Positions 19,701 through 28,058 of a stretch of DNA of 64,000 nucleotides are shown here, one piece after another. This DNA comes from Chryseobacterium tructae (GTDB lineage Bacteria; Bacteroidota; Bacteroidia; Flavobacteriales; Weeksellaceae): NCBI RefSeq assembly GCF_030409875.1, contig NZ_JAUFQR010000003.1, positions 372,001-436,000 on the forward strand, given 5' to 3'. The translations under genes and the position numbers were made by a program. Below the pieces are notes generated by a model. The model saw only the letters and a program-made list of their open reading frames with translations. It did no database searches and was not told where the DNA came from. Within the stretch, counting starts at the first letter, position 1; each line of letters begins with the position of its first letter.

Positions 19701-20484
19701 CGGATTTCCTTGTTAAGCAAAAAGAACTGGATGATAAAGCAAAAGCAGATTCAGAAGCGGCGAGTGAGAAAAAAGACAGCCTTGGAAACTTCTACCGTTC
19801 TATGGAATCAGTAATTCTGAAACACAACTGTATTGCTTACTTACTACAAGACTATGGAAGTTTAGGTAAAAATCTTACCAACAATGCCAAAACAATGCAG
19901 GACTTCAGTATTATTCTAAATGATGATCTTGATCAGTATACTGCTTTAGCTAAGTTCATGGAGCAGGCATTCGAATGGAACATTATGGATTATACTTTCT
20001 ATCCATACTATTGGGCTGATAAAAAAAGATGGCAGGATATGTATCTTTCTCAAAATACGGACCCATTATTCAGAAGTTTCCTACAGGCAGGTATGGCCAG
20101 AGTCATTGTGACTGTTAAACCAGGATTTGAAGATGCTGTACAATTCTTTATGTCTACAGGTAGAATCTGGAGCGGCGGAGAGGTACCGGTAATCGGAGAT
20201 CCAATGTACCTGAGTATTGTAGATGAATTGCGTGAGCCGGTAGGAGTAAACAAGGAAAACCATGGATTACCGTACTTCCAACTTCCCTGAACATTCTACA
20301 GGAAGGTTCTGCAGGCTTAGAAACTCTTACAGCGTTGCCATTTACTAAGGAAAATCCCGAAGAATTTGAAGTTCCTTCTGACGTAGTTATAGAGGATGTC
20401 AATTTTAAAAAGAATAATAACCTACTTGGTGTTCAAAATTCTGGAACATCTTCAGAAAAAATCATTTCCGGAGACTGGCAATAA
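16772..20484 (+). CDS. Large island protein of unknown function, frameshifted near the end
   Basis: 1237 residues after repair. N-terminal TLFRFVSLRNPQLTETKKLN opens a long alpha/beta region; a Gly-rich hinge lies near residues 567-590; the C-terminal half starts GVKRLGIADYLKVVQ and is rich in polar Thr/Arg/Glu helices likely to form coiled coils (ERETLSDTTTTTRNDMQSEV, and RILTKVAEERIEKIIEEFEE), then FYPYYWADKKRWQDMYLSQN and ARVIVTVKPGFEDAVQFF. I have a sense of meeting this C-terminal type in other Bacteroidota but know no function. No signal peptide. The break at about 20276 (CTTCCAACTTCCCTGA) is repaired by one C, giving PTSLNILQEGSAGLETL to the stop at 20484. It may be the structural core of the system. 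Confidence 0.72.
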
Positions 20485-20521
20485 TTCAATTATCAATCAA
20501 CCAATTACTAAAATAAAAAAT

Positions 20522-22002
20522 ATGTCCAATATAGGAAAAATCATAAGGGTAAATATACTACCTCCACAACAGGAAAGAGAGAATAATGTCATTTATCAAG
20601 TAGCTGAACCAGGTTCAGCTACTTATAAAGACTATGCAATTGATGAAAATGGAGATCTGAAAACGGCTGCTGTTGGTCTTCAAACAGAAGATTTAAAAGA
20701 TAGCATGATCAGTATTTCCGACCCGGAACTATTGGCTGTCGGGATCAATACTCAAAAAAAATATAATGCAGACACCAAACAAAAGCTTGAAAATAAAATA
20801 AATAAGCCTGCTCAAGATGGAAATCTTCAGGATTACCCAAAAGTTTTAGGTATGGATCAGAATGGAAATACAGCCAAACTACCTGCCGGAGATTTAGGAA
20901 AAATATTGCTAATTCAGCTTTGACCTCCACAACAGGAGCAGGGTTAACATTGGGAGACCGATGGGGCATCAATACCTCTGGCCGCCCCTACTCAGTTACA
21001 GGGCTGGCAGATGTTTCCGGTGATGTGCAATTTAATACATTAATGGCTCAAAATGCTTCTGGTCAGATTGGAAAAACGAATGGAAAACAACCTTTTATGG
21101 CACTTCCGGCATCATTAAATGATAGTGAAAAGATTTCATGGAGAAAAGCAATGCGCTTGTCAAACGAAATTTATTCTACAGGCCAGCCAAGAATCGACAG
21201 TGTTATTCTCCCATTCATAGATAACTCGTTAACCTTTACACAGTACATCACATTAATTGGTCTGAATTTGTTTGTAGACAATCAGACGCCCAATGCAAAA
21301 CTTGTCATGAAACGTGTAAAAGATATTAATGGAAATCTTTTAACAACTCCCGAAGAATACAAAATTGATAATTTCAATGTCCTTCAAAACATGCCCAATG
21401 TTTTAAACTTTGGATTGAAATGGAATGAATATCCCCAGGGCTATTACCAGTTCTTTTGCACCCACAATCTGCTTACCAACCTAAGCAGCCCAGAACTTTT
21501 AGTGAAACAAGGGATTACGTTTACAACACTAAATCCTGTTTGGCAAGATTTAACAGGAACTGCACAGGTAGATGGCAATAACAACATTGTGCTACCAGCT
21601 GGAGGAAGTGCAAGGACCAATGTTTTGATCAACACACCGCAGATGATCAATGGTTTTGTTGTAAAATGTTCTGTTGCTACTTCTGTAACCAATTTTGGAG
21701 CTAATTTCGCAGGTCATACACGTTTCACGATGAAAGGAGATGATGGCTTGGAGTATGGAGTCACATTAACCGGAAGTTTAGATTTCTATCCTGAAGCTGT
21801 AGGCGGATTCAATACAAAAGTGGATGTATTATACATATCCTACTATAATGGTCTCCTTACTTTAGCTGCTGAAGTAAATGGAAGAACTCGTATATTTTCC
21901 GTCACTTCTATACCTTCCAAACCCAGATATTTTTACGCAGTCCGCGCAGAAGGAGGTGTTGGCTCATTCACTGCAAAACCTACTGAATTATTATTGCTGT
22001 AA
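20522..22002 (+). CDS. Second tail-fibre-like protein, frameshifted
   Basis: 493 residues after repair. Starts MSNIGKIIRVNILPPQQERE, lacks the module of the three earlier fibre-like proteins, and carries the phage-fibre signature ALTSTTGAGLTLGDRWGINT, PYSVTGLADVSGDVQFNTL, with IDSVILPFIDNSLTFTQYI and a beta-rich C-terminal part. One base is missing at about 20909: AAAATATTGCTAATTC becomes KILANSALTS when one G is added. The gene lies 37 bases after the 1237-residue protein and before a terminator, closing the main unit. A tip or accessory fibre is the likely role. Confidence 0.72.
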
Positions 22003-22027
22003 AAATAGCAAAGAATTATTATTAAAG

Positions 22028-22056
22028 AAGGCAGACTTAAAAACTCTGCCTTTTTT
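22028..22056 (+). terminator. Terminator inside the island
   Basis: AAGGCAGA and TCTGCCTT stem followed by TTTTTT. It separates the fibre unit from the toxin gene, which has no motif of its own and would depend on read-through or an unseen promoter. Confidence 0.75.
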
Positions 22057-22079
22057 ATTAATCTTTAAAATTATTAAAA

Positions 22080-24332
22080 ATGAAAAACACAGATTATAAA
22101 GATGTTTTTGACATTGGTAATGAAGCATTATCAATGGATAATAAATTCCCTTTCCCTGCATTTCCTTCATTTAAAAATGCTTTTACTATAGGAGAAAATA
22201 TACGTGGAATGAGTAATGTAAGTCCTTTGGCAACGGTAAAACTGTTTAACCAATCAGCAGAAGATATACAATCAAAATATTATCCGGATGGAAACCCACC
22301 GATAGAAGGCTCTTTTACCTACATTCCTGATAACGGAAGTGATTTAACATCGGTAATCAAAACGACAGTTAAGGACTTCTATTATTATGGTGTAAAGGAT
22401 GTTAAAAATTTTGCTTTTAAAGTCATCATATTTTCTTCTACAGAAGCAACAAAACTTAAAGAATGTTTTGAAGTTTCAAACCCTAAAGGCAGAGAAATCT
22501 TAATATTTGTAGAGGATAATTCTAAAGACAATATTAGTGGAACTTATGGAGCAATAAAAATTTCAGAAGAAGTATTAACGTTTTTGAATTCAAAGAAAAG
22601 ACTTGCCTATGACGTCTATAACAATACTGAAATTTATAAAGAAATAAAGGCTGTAGTTCCTGAACTGACGGATGATCAGATAAAAAGCCTTTTACAAAAA
22701 GGATATATTGAAGACACTCGGATTGATGTCGCCAAAACATACTTCAAAGTTGCTTCTTTCTTTTCCAGCGGAATTTCTTTCATCCACCCTAGCCTCGGGA
22801 TTCTAACAAATGATGCAATGAGAGCTGCTACAAGTTCCATTCTTGAAAAAGTTATTGAAACTATTGAAGAAGCACGACTTGAAGAGAACAGATGGCAACC
22901 AGATGCTCCAGAACTTGAAAATGGTCAAATTGACAAAAATTATAGATATAAACCCATTATTTCGTCAGGAGCAAATACGAATGGAGCAGTGAATTTCACT
23001 AAGATTAGTCGCATTTTAAAAACAATGCTAATTGAGCAAAACAATTTAGTAAAACAATCACTGCATATTAGTAAAGATTTTAAATACAATAACCCACCAA
23101 AAGGCTTGTTGGAGATTTTATATAAATCATATTTGGATGCATACTACATTATGGATGATATAGCTTCTAACTTGGAAAATATATCTGATATTGAGATTCT
23201 AAAATACGGAACAAAAGTATATAATGCCCTACTATGTGGTATATGGAACAGTCTTATAGATGCAGTATCAGCTTTATTTTCAATGATAAAAATGATATAT
23301 GATGGAATTACATTGGGTAAAGATTTTGTTCAGAATATAGATAAATATCTTCCTATTCTTTTAGAACAATTTGATGAGATCATCCAAGCTATTAAAAATC
23401 TTAGCATTGATGAAATTATAAAATATGTTTATGGAAAATTGAAGAAAATAAAACTTACTTTTGATCCTATACCTTGTGCTTATTTGCTTGGTTATATTTA
23501 TGGCTTCATTATTTCATTAATTATTGAAATAATTGTAGGAACTCTTGTTAGTGGTGGAACATTAGATATTCCCATCATAATACAAAAAATTGAAGAAACG
23601 ATTTTTGGTATTTTTAGATTAGGATGGGGTATTGTAAAAGGAGCTGTCACTAAAATAAGAACATTCACTAAGTTTATTGTTAAGTCAGTCAAAAATGTAA
23701 TTGAGGGATTTCAAGAGCTTCTGACTTTCTTAAAAAAAGGTTGGCCAACCATAAAAAAAAGTATTGATGAATCTTTTGAAGGAGTATCTCTGATAAAAAG
23801 AGGACGATATATAGGTCAGGTTTTAGAGGAGGCAGATATTATTCTTCTTGAAAGGTTTCTTAAAAATTTTAAAGTTGATCTTCAATTAGGAAAAGCAAAA
23901 GGCATTGTAGAGGTAGATGGATATTTTTATCCATCAGGAAATGTTGTTACATTAAAACCCAATCAAGCCGCTATGTTTATTACAGATGGAATAAGTATGA
24001 AATTTGTTATAAGAGAGGATGCCACTACATATGAAGTTTTGCATGAATTAATGCACTTTAGAGACTGTATGAAAACAGGAAAAAAAGCATTTTTAAAAAA
24101 ACCTTTAGTAGACAAAGAAAAGTATGTATATGATAAAGTTATCGAATACAAACAGTATATAAATAGAAGAGAGCTAAAACATGCCGAAAATTATGTTAAC
24201 TATAACCTCAAAGAGGCATCTGTAACGGATAAAGTTGGTAATCCAGTAGTAGAAGTCCTACCTTTCAATTTAAATGATATTCCTAAAAAAAGGCAAAGAA
24301 TAAATATAAATAAAATTTTAAATCTAAAATAA
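22080..24332 (+). CDS. Polymorphic toxin with C-terminal zincin metallopeptidase domain
   Basis: 750 residues with no signal peptide. The N-terminal 300 residues are of unknown fold. Residues about 460-510 (AYLLGYIYGFIISLIIEIIV) form a hydrophobic pretoxin-like segment. The C-terminal domain has H655-E-L-M-H659 in TTYEVLHELMHFRDCMKTGK, and the following EYKQYINRRELKHAENYVNY resembles the Tox-MPTase4 zincin toxin family of polymorphic toxins. The last base of its stop is the first base of the next start, the classic toxin-immunity layout. The 3' half is visibly richer in A and T than the fibre genes, suggesting the toxin end was exchanged by recombination. The target protein is unknown; an interbacterial role is inferred from the domain family. 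Confidence 0.78.
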   Translation: MKNTDYKDVFDIGNEALSMDNKFPFPAFPSFKNAFTIGENIRGMSNVSPLATVKLFNQSAEDIQSKYYPDGNPPIEGSFTYIPDNGSDLTSVIKTTVKDFYYYGVKDVKNFAFKVIIFSSTEATKLKECFEVSNPKGREILIFVEDNSKDNISGTYGAIKISEEVLTFLNSKKRLAYDVYNNTEIYKEIKAVVPELTDDQIKSLLQKGYIEDTRIDVAKTYFKVASFFSSGISFIHPSLGILTNDAMRAATSSILEKVIETIEEARLEENRWQPDAPELENGQIDKNYRYKPIISSGANTNGAVNFTKISRILKTMLIEQNNLVKQSLHISKDFKYNNPPKGLLEILYKSYLDAYYIMDDIASNLENISDIEILKYGTKVYNALLCGIWNSLIDAVSALFSMIKMIYDGITLGKDFVQNIDKYLPILLEQFDEIIQAIKNLSIDEIIKYVYGKLKKIKLTFDPIPCAYLLGYIYGFIISLIIEIIVGTLVSGGTLDIPIIIQKIEETIFGIFRLGWGIVKGAVTKIRTFTKFIVKSVKNVIEGFQELLTFLKKGWPTIKKSIDESFEGVSLIKRGRYIGQVLEEADIILLERFLKNFKVDLQLGKAKGIVEVDGYFYPSGNVVTLKPNQAAMFITDGISMKFVIREDATTYEVLHELMHFRDCMKTGKKAFLKKPLVDKEKYVYDKVIEYKQYINRRELKHAENYVNYNLKEASVTDKVGNPVVEVLPFNLNDIPKKRQRININKILNLK

Positions 24333-24622
24333 TGATTACAAAGGAAAAAGCACTAGAAATTGTTAAGCAATACTTACAAAATCGAAAAAGAGAATATGTA
24401 TCCATTGCAGAAAAGGATAAAATTTACATGGAAAATAAAGTTGTAGAATATGGAAAATATGAGGATATTAAGCGAAATGTTTTTGTTGTCAGTTATAAAA
24501 TTGAAGGATATCAGGAACCCATCCCTCATTTTGTTATTGTAGATGCTGAGGAAGGAGAAGTCCTTTTTACTTCAACACCTCATGGTTATGCTGAGGAATG
24601 GGAAGACGAAGAAGAATTGTAA
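24332..24622 (+). CDS. YrhB/Imm35-like immunity protein
   Basis: 96 residues, starting on the last base of the toxin stop (TAATG). ITKEKALEIVKQYLQNRKRE opens a short helix, then YVSIAEKDKIYMENKVVEYG and PHFVIVDAEEGEVLFTSTPH, the layout of the YrhB/Imm35 (PF15567-like) fold: an N-terminal helix, then a four-strand sheet ending with a remark such as D-E-G-V-ff-S-P. The acidic tail EEWEDEEEL is common in immunity proteins. It should bind and neutralise the zincin toxin in the producing cell. Family assignment is by pattern, not by search. Confidence 0.72.
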   Translation: MITKEKALEIVKQYLQNRKREYVSIAEKDKIYMENKVVEYGKYEDIKRNVFVVSYKIEGYQEPIPHFVIVDAEEGEVLFTSTPHGYAEEWEDEEEL

Positions 24623-24687
24623 ATCACTCCAGATTTTAAGAGATATAGTGATATTAATTTTCAATATTGTTTCTCCAAAAAAAATAA

Positions 24688-24725
24688 AACACGACACGTT
24701 TTGTCGCATTAAGCCCATATATTTG
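24688..24725 (+). promoter_or_regulatory. Island motif 6 plus -7 box, upstream of the WYL regulator
   Basis: AACACGACACGTTTTGTCGC (24688-24707) contains the perfect palindrome CGACA-N5-TGTCG; 10 bases later is TATATTTG (24718-24725), then the regulator ATG 17 bases on. This suggests that the regulator is controlled by the same signal as the island. Confidence 0.8.
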
Positions 24726-24742
24726 TGGTACAAAGTTTTACC

Positions 24743-25663
24743 ATGAAAAAAGATTTTTATCTGACAAGATATGCCTTAATTATTAAAAGATTAGAAAGTT
24801 CTCCGGCCACCTATTCACAGCTGGAGGACTATCTTTTAAATTCTTTTGAATTCCAGGATGCTGGGATCAAAAGCTACTCTATCCGTACCTTGCAGAGAGA
24901 TATCCGTGAGATATCCGATCTTTTCAATCTTTCCATTCATAATAAGAAAAAAGGGGACAATAGATATTATATTGAGAGCCGTCCTATTATGGAAGTGGAT
25001 GAATATAATCAAAAACTATTGGAATCTTTCCAGGTAAGCAATGCCCTGAATCTTCACCCTGATTTTTCAAATTTCATTTTCTTTGAAAGCCGTAAACCTA
25101 CTGGTATAGAAAATTTTTATGATTTGTTTTTCGCCATCCGTAATAAAAGAGTGGTAACCTTTGAACATTACAATTACAAAAACAAACTGATGACTTCCAG
25201 AAAGGTTCATCCTCTAGCCTTAAAAGAATCTAAAGACAGATGGTACCTCATCGCTATTGATACTAAGGATAAGATTTTAAAGTCATTTGGATTAGACAGA
25301 ATCAATTACCTGGATGTGGCTAAAAACCAATTCCGAGAAAAATACAAATATAACTTCAGAGAACACTTTAAAAATGCCTTCGGAGTGATGAATCTGGCAG
25401 AACAGAAACCACAGAATATTGTCTTAAAATGCAGTCGCCACCAGGGAGAATATATCAGAAGTTTCCCACTTCACCAATCACAAAAAGAGACAAAAGAAAC
25501 TCCGGAAGAAATCTATTTTGAGTTTTTTCTCCACCCTACTTATGATTTTATGCAGGAGATTTTATCCTATGGAAAAGAGGTAACGGTTTTAGAACCGAAA
25601 GGTTTAGTTGATGACATTCGCACTCACCTTCAGGAATCATTAAACCGCTATCTTGAAAGCTAA
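24743..25663 (+). CDS. WYL-domain transcriptional regulator
   Basis: 306 residues. N-terminal winged helix-turn-helix (YALIIKRLESSPATYSQLED, SYSIRTLQRDIREISDLFN) and, from about residue 125, a WYL domain: FFAIRNKRVVTFEHYNYKNK, VHPLALKESKDRWYLIAID and SFGLDRINYLDV. WYL regulators sense ligands, often nucleic acids or nucleotides, and control defence, DNA-damage and mobile-element genes as activators or repressors. The ATG at 24743 is used; a GTG at 24725 sits in the promoter box. It carries the same promoter motif as the island genes, so it is the best candidate for the protein that binds that motif and probably regulates itself. Confidence 0.88.
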   Translation: MKKDFYLTRYALIIKRLESSPATYSQLEDYLLNSFEFQDAGIKSYSIRTLQRDIREISDLFNLSIHNKKKGDNRYYIESRPIMEVDEYNQKLLESFQVSNALNLHPDFSNFIFFESRKPTGIENFYDLFFAIRNKRVVTFEHYNYKNKLMTSRKVHPLALKESKDRWYLIAIDTKDKILKSFGLDRINYLDVAKNQFREKYKYNFREHFKNAFGVMNLAEQKPQNIVLKCSRHQGEYIRSFPLHQSQKETKETPEEIYFEFFLHPTYDFMQEILSYGKEVTVLEPKGLVDDIRTHLQESLNRYLES

Positions 25664-25717
25664 GAGATCATCAATAGTTCTCATATTTTTTAGTTATATT
25701 TACATAAATATCCCCTA

Positions 25718-26335
25718 TTGAGAACGTCATTCATTTGTATCTTTTGTATGATTTCTTCTTTTTGCTTATCTCAGCAGAAGGAAGAATTCCGATTGGTAAA
25801 AAACTATTATAACCAGCACAGAAGTATGCTGAATAAAGAGTTTAAGAAAAAATTTGATGCAGAATCCGATACCTTTAAAAAAGCGGCTATAAAGGGTGAT
25901 TTTCTTTTTTTTATGAAAAAGATGGACAGCATTGAAAATACAGCAATGATCGGTGCTTTGCTGAGGGTAAGAAATCTTGAAGACCTTCAATCCATAAAAA
26001 AAACAAAAGATCTCTCTGCTGAAAAATCTTTTCAGGTAGAAAAAGTCGCTGATTATCCCGGAGGAATCAATACACTGAGACAGGAAGTGGCTGATCTCCT
26101 GTATATTGACGGGGTGTATTCTGAAGAGAAAACGGTAAAGACAGATGTTGCCTTTATTGTGGAAAAAGATGGCAGTATAAGCAATGTACATGCCCAGGGA
26201 GACAATTTTACTTTCAACAGACAGGCTGAAATTGCCCTCTACTCTCTTGCTCAAAGGTTTTCTCCGGCAACCTTTAAAGAGGATCCTACCATATACCGTT
26301 TTAAAATCCCACTAACGCTAACAATGACCGAATAA
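25718..26335 (+). CDS. Periplasmic TonB-C-like protein (1)
   Basis: About 205 residues with a signal-peptide-like start (RTSFICIFCMISSFCLSQQ) from a TTG, since no in-frame ATG precedes it. The middle is charged and helical. The C-terminal 90 residues (DYPGGINTLRQEVADLLYID, VAFIVEKDGSISNVHAQGDN, FNRQAEIALYSLAQRFSPA) follow the TonB C-terminal fold of flavobacterial energy-transducer-like proteins. There is no N-terminal transmembrane helix beyond the signal, so it is probably a soluble periplasmic relative, not a working TonB. It overlaps the next paralogue by one base. Confidence 0.7.
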   Translation: MRTSFICIFCMISSFCLSQQKEEFRLVKNYYNQHRSMLNKEFKKKFDAESDTFKKAAIKGDFLFFMKKMDSIENTAMIGALLRVRNLEDLQSIKKTKDLSAEKSFQVEKVADYPGGINTLRQEVADLLYIDGVYSEEKTVKTDVAFIVEKDGSISNVHAQGDNFTFNRQAEIALYSLAQRFSPATFKEDPTIYRFKIPLTLTMTE

Positions 26336-26931
26336 TGAAAAAATACTGCAGCTTTTTACTGCTATTCATCCTTAATTTTTATTTTTCGCAGCAGACAGAC
26401 GGTTTTAGACTTATTAAAGAAAAATATGAATCTGATATTCAAAAAATAAAAAATGAATACCTGGATCAGGTCTCAAAAGTACCTTTAAGAAAACAAGCTA
26501 AAATGGCTCTGAAAAAAGACAGGGAGCTATACGATCGGGAAGTTAAAAGAGATCAGGAGTATCAGAAAGAACTTGAAAAGCTACAAGCTTCTTATCCTAT
26601 AGCTGATTCCAACTTAATAACTCCCAAAGATGATGAAGTTGATAACCTCCCTAAATATCCCGACGGGATGGATGCTTTCAAAAAAGAAGTCATTAATAAC
26701 TTTAATAGTGAAGCTGTGACTGGTAAAGGTACAATCCAATGTAGTGTAATATTTATCATCGAAAAGGACGGGAGTATTATTACAGCAAAAGGCTTTGGTG
26801 AAAACCAAAATTTTAATAGACAGGCTGAGCTTGCAGTGCTGCTCACTCAAAAGAAATGGGAGCCTTGTCTAAAGAACGGACAACCTCAAAGGTCCCGGAT
26901 GAGAGTTCCTTTAACATTAAACTTTGATTAA
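26335..26931 (+). CDS. Periplasmic TonB-C-like protein (2)
   Basis: 198 residues, paralogue of the preceding protein: signal peptide MKKYCSFLLLFILNFYFSQQ, shared GFRLIKEKYESD start, a Lys/Glu-rich helix at about 30-80, and the C-terminal CSVIFIIEKDGSIITAKGFG and FNRQAELAVLLTQKKWEPC. Start overlaps the previous stop, and its own stop abuts the tadA start, so the three genes are translationally coupled. The pair arose by tandem duplication. Function in the envelope is unknown; a role in outer-membrane protein energetics is only suggested by fold. Confidence 0.7.
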   Translation: MKKYCSFLLLFILNFYFSQQTDGFRLIKEKYESDIQKIKNEYLDQVSKVPLRKQAKMALKKDRELYDREVKRDQEYQKELEKLQASYPIADSNLITPKDDEVDNLPKYPDGMDAFKKEVINNFNSEAVTGKGTIQCSVIFIIEKDGSIITAKGFGENQNFNRQAELAVLLTQKKWEPCLKNGQPQRSRMRVPLTLNFD

Positions 26932-27363
26932 ATGTTCACTGACGAATACTATATGAAAATGGCTCTGCAGGAAGCAGAGGCCGCTTTAGAACAAGATGAG
27001 GTTCCTATTGGATGTGTGGTAGTTGCCAACAATCGTGTGATTGCAAGAGCTCATAATCTTACTGAGACCTTAAATGATGTGACTGCTCATGCAGAAATGC
27101 AAGCGATAACTGCTGCTGCGAATTTCCTAGGCGGCAAATATTTAAAAGACTGTACATTGTATGTAACGATGGAACCATGTGTCATGTGCTCAGGAGCCCT
27201 TTCATGGTCACAGATCTCCAAAGTGGTCATTGGAGCCAGAGATGAACAAAGAGGTTTCATCAATAAACACCTTTCTTTACATCCTAAAACTGAAATTATT
27301 ACAGGCATTATGGAAAATGAATGCTCTTCCATTGTGAAAGACTTTTTTAAAAGCAAAAGATAA
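26932..27363 (+). CDS. tadA: tRNA adenosine(34) deaminase TadA
   Basis: 143 residues. The zinc-binding deaminase motifs are complete: H53-A-E55 in VTAHAEMQAI and P82-C83-V-M-C86. N-terminal YYMKMALQEAEAALEQDEVP matches TadA closely. It converts A34 to inosine in tRNA-Arg(ACG), an essential wobble modification. Start abuts the preceding stop; a bidirectional terminator follows. A related guanine deaminase is the alternative but the EVPIGCVVV N terminus and length fit TadA. Confidence 0.9.
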   Translation: MFTDEYYMKMALQEAEAALEQDEVPIGCVVVANNRVIARAHNLTETLNDVTAHAEMQAITAAANFLGGKYLKDCTLYVTMEPCVMCSGALSWSQISKVVIGARDEQRGFINKHLSLHPKTEIITGIMENECSSIVKDFFKSKR

Positions 27364-27400
27364 TTCAAAATCTTTAAAAAGTCCCTTTTGACAAACATAA

Positions 27401-27433
27401 AAAAATCAGAGAATGTGATATTCTCTGATTTTT
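27401..27433. terminator. Bidirectional terminator between tadA and GNAT gene
   Basis: AAAAATCAGAGAAT-N4-ATTCTCTGATTTTT, a long stem with A and T runs on both sides, between converging genes. Confidence 0.85.
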
Positions 27434-27459
27434 ATTTTTATAAGGTTGTACCTACACAA

Positions 27460-27996
27460 TTAGTCTTTAAAAATAGAATACATGGCAAGGTCAAAATATT
27501 CATCATCTTTTTTGGCATGTTGCTTCAAAAGAGCTTCCTGCTTCATCCCTATTTTTTCCATAATTTTCCCCGAAGCAGGATTGTGAAGAAAATGAGTCGC
27601 ATAAATTTTATTAAGACCCAGTTCCTTAAAGCCAAAATCTACAATAGCTCTCGCGGCTTCGGTTACATATCCTTTGTTCCAGTGAGGAATTCCGATCCAA
27701 TATCCCAATTCTGCCTTATCATCCTCTCTGTCATGAAGCCCAATAGCACCTATAAGTTCCTCTTCTTTATTTCTAATTCCAAAGGTAAAACCAGTTTTAT
27801 CCTCAAAAACCTCTTTGGACATTTCCACCCAAAGCTTAGCATCATTTTCTGTATAAGGATACGGAATATTAGACGTAAGATCCGAATAAATTCTATGTTC
27901 AAGAAATTCAACAATAAAAGGAATATCCTTCTCTTCCAACTGTGAGAGAATAAGTCTTTCTGTTTCTAATTTTGGAAATTCTTTTAATTCTTTCAT
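27460..27996 (-). CDS. GNAT acetyltransferase, RimJ/RimL type
   Basis: 178 residues from the ATG at 27996. ETERLILSQLEEKDIPFIVE, then ELGYWIGIPHWNKGYVTEAA and VDFGFKELGLNKIYATHFLH are the substrate and acetyl-CoA motifs of the RimJ/RimL/SpeG group, which acetylates protein N termini, amino acids or polyamines. N-ASGKIMEKIGM is the usual final motif. Substrate cannot be told. A start 10 codons upstream (TTG at 28026) has no support. coaX follows upstream on the same strand after 62 bases. Confidence 0.82.
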   Translation of the reverse strand: MKELKEFPKLETERLILSQLEEKDIPFIVEFLEHRIYSDLTSNIPYPYTENDAKLWVEMSKEVFEDKTGFTFGIRNKEEELIGAIGLHDREDDKAELGYWIGIPHWNKGYVTEAARAIVDFGFKELGLNKIYATHFLHNPASGKIMEKIGMKQEALLKQHAKKDDEYFDLAMYSIFKD

Positions 27997-28058
27997 ATTT
28001 TGTTCATGATTATATTTGAGTACCAAGTTGACCTTACCTCAACTGTTTTGGATGATAC

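Noticed and set aside
11306..24622. Complete prophage or R-type tailocin
   Set aside because: No capsid, portal, terminase, integrase, sheath, tube, baseplate or holin gene is present.
24725..24742. GTG start six codons upstream of the WYL gene
   Set aside because: It lies inside the -7 box, so transcripts would not contain it.
25766..26254. A 162-codon ORF opposite the first TonB-C-like gene
   Set aside because: Shadow of the coding strand, with low-complexity F/I/L-rich content.
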